IMG/VR virus record: IMGVR_UViG_3300027754_000488
Location: 1 to 21,979 of that record
Direction: 5' to 3' (one strand)
Source of the DNA: a virus
Length of the DNA: 21,979 nucleotides
Position numbers and translations under genes: made by a program. Under the pieces are notes generated by a model. It made no database searches, had not been told where the DNA came from, and was given only the letters and a program-made list of their open reading frames with translations. This document shows positions 21,460-21,979 of this stretch, piece after piece; position 1 is the first letter of the stretch, and the number at the start of each line of letters is the position of its first letter.

Positions 21460-21979
21460 AAAACCCATCCAAGGGTGCAGAAGATTCCGCAGCCTGGAAT
21501 CGCAAATGGTCTCACGAACGCTATGTGACCAAACGCTGTGCCAGCTTTGAAATTGTTGATGCATATTTAAATCAACCCGTCGGTAGATTGCTAGATATAG
21601 GATGCGGATTTGCTTACGACAGCAGATGGTTCAACGAAAAATATGGCACAGAACTTTGGCTGTTAGATGGAGATGCTGGTGCCAATGCTGCCAAGTCAGA
21701 ATCAGCCAGTTATGGCAACTGGAATACCACCAGCAGTGAGCTAAAGTTTTATCACACATTTGAATTTTTAGATTCAAAACTACAAGAGCTAGGTACAAAG
21801 AATTATCACCTTGTCGATGCTAACAATATCAACATACCTGATGATGTTAAGTTTGATGTCATAACCAGTTGGCTCAGTTGCGGGCATCACTATCCTGTAA
21901 AGACTTACATAGAACTCATGAAGAGACATTCACATGCCGGCACTAGAATTATTTTAGACATTAGATGCAAAGGCCCTGA
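21450..21979 (+). CDS. Class I SAM-dependent methyltransferase, partial at the window end
   Basis: 176 codons are visible before the window ends; no stop is seen. The gene starts at ATG 21450, overlapping the FkbM gene by 10 nt. VGRLLDIGCGFAYDSRWFNE (SAM motif I) is followed by LWLLDGDAGAN (acidic ribose-binding position), DVITSWLSCGHHYPVKTY (motif IV region) and IILDIRCKG. The Cys/His-rich loop WLSCGHHYP is unusual. The substrate is unknown, but its position in the sugar cluster suggests glycan or small-molecule methylation. Confidence 0.82.
   Translation, partial: MDVENPSKGAEDSAAWNRKWSHERYVTKRCASFEIVDAYLNQPVGRLLDIGCGFAYDSRWFNEKYGTELWLLDGDAGANAAKSESASYGNWNTTSSELKFYHTFEFLDSKLQELGTKNYHLVDANNINIPDDVKFDVITSWLSCGHHYPVKTYIELMKRHSHAGTRIILDIRCKGP

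Overview
The window looks like part of the genome of a large lytic, T4-like tailed phage (contractile-tail type) from an aquatic setting. The evidence is a T4-style replication set (gp61-type primase, gp41-type DnaB helicase, UvsW helicase), T4-type late promoters of the form N(A/C)TAAATA, a repeat-built tail-fibre-like protein with a C-terminus typical of aquatic T4-like phages, densely packed genes with ATGA/TAATG junctions, and a cluster of glycan and SAM-dependent enzymes. No rRNA, tRNA, insertion sequence, CRISPR array or integrase was seen. The host cannot be named from the sequence.

Layout. (1) 1-3022, minus: a late block. It holds a small protein, a 245-aa protein and a 652-aa protein that appears to combine a pol-beta-type nucleotidyltransferase with a ligase-like domain, then the first 8 codons of another late gene. 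(2) 3087-4400, plus: repeat-built tail-fibre-like protein. (3) 4401-6804, minus: primase and replicative helicase. (4) 6843-7913, minus: probable structural protein, divergent from a 125-aa conserved-type gene (7956-8333, plus). (5) 8308-10792, minus: five-gene operon that ends in a zinc-finger protein and a 192-aa protein carrying the ordered active-site motifs of bacterial DnaE (family C polymerase). (6) 10830-14998, minus: five-gene operon with UvsW and a protein with arginine-methyltransferase (PRMT) hallmarks. (7) 15020-16147, minus: radical SAM protein. (8) 16182-17437, minus: AAA+ ATPase, a 46-aa small ORF, a structured RNA and a terminator. (9) 17634-21979: divergent sugar/SAM cluster with two GT-A-like glycosyltransferases, two related GT-B/capsule-type proteins, an FkbM methyltransferase and a second methyltransferase running off the end.

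Regulation. Two promoter classes can be read directly. Sigma70-type promoters (TTGACT or similar, 17-nt spacer, TATAAT-like) head the minus-strand early/middle operons. T4-type late boxes head the structural genes, twice as divergent pairs. At many operon heads the start codon lies only 5-7 nt past the -10 or late box and no Shine-Dalgarno sequence is present, so these mRNAs should be leaderless. Genes with longer leaders do carry AGGAG/AAGGA.

The most interesting items are the miniature DnaE-like protein, the phage PRMT-like protein next to UvsW, the nucleotidyltransferase-ligase fusion, the leaderless promoter layout, and the structured RNA whose terminator T-run runs into the next promoter.
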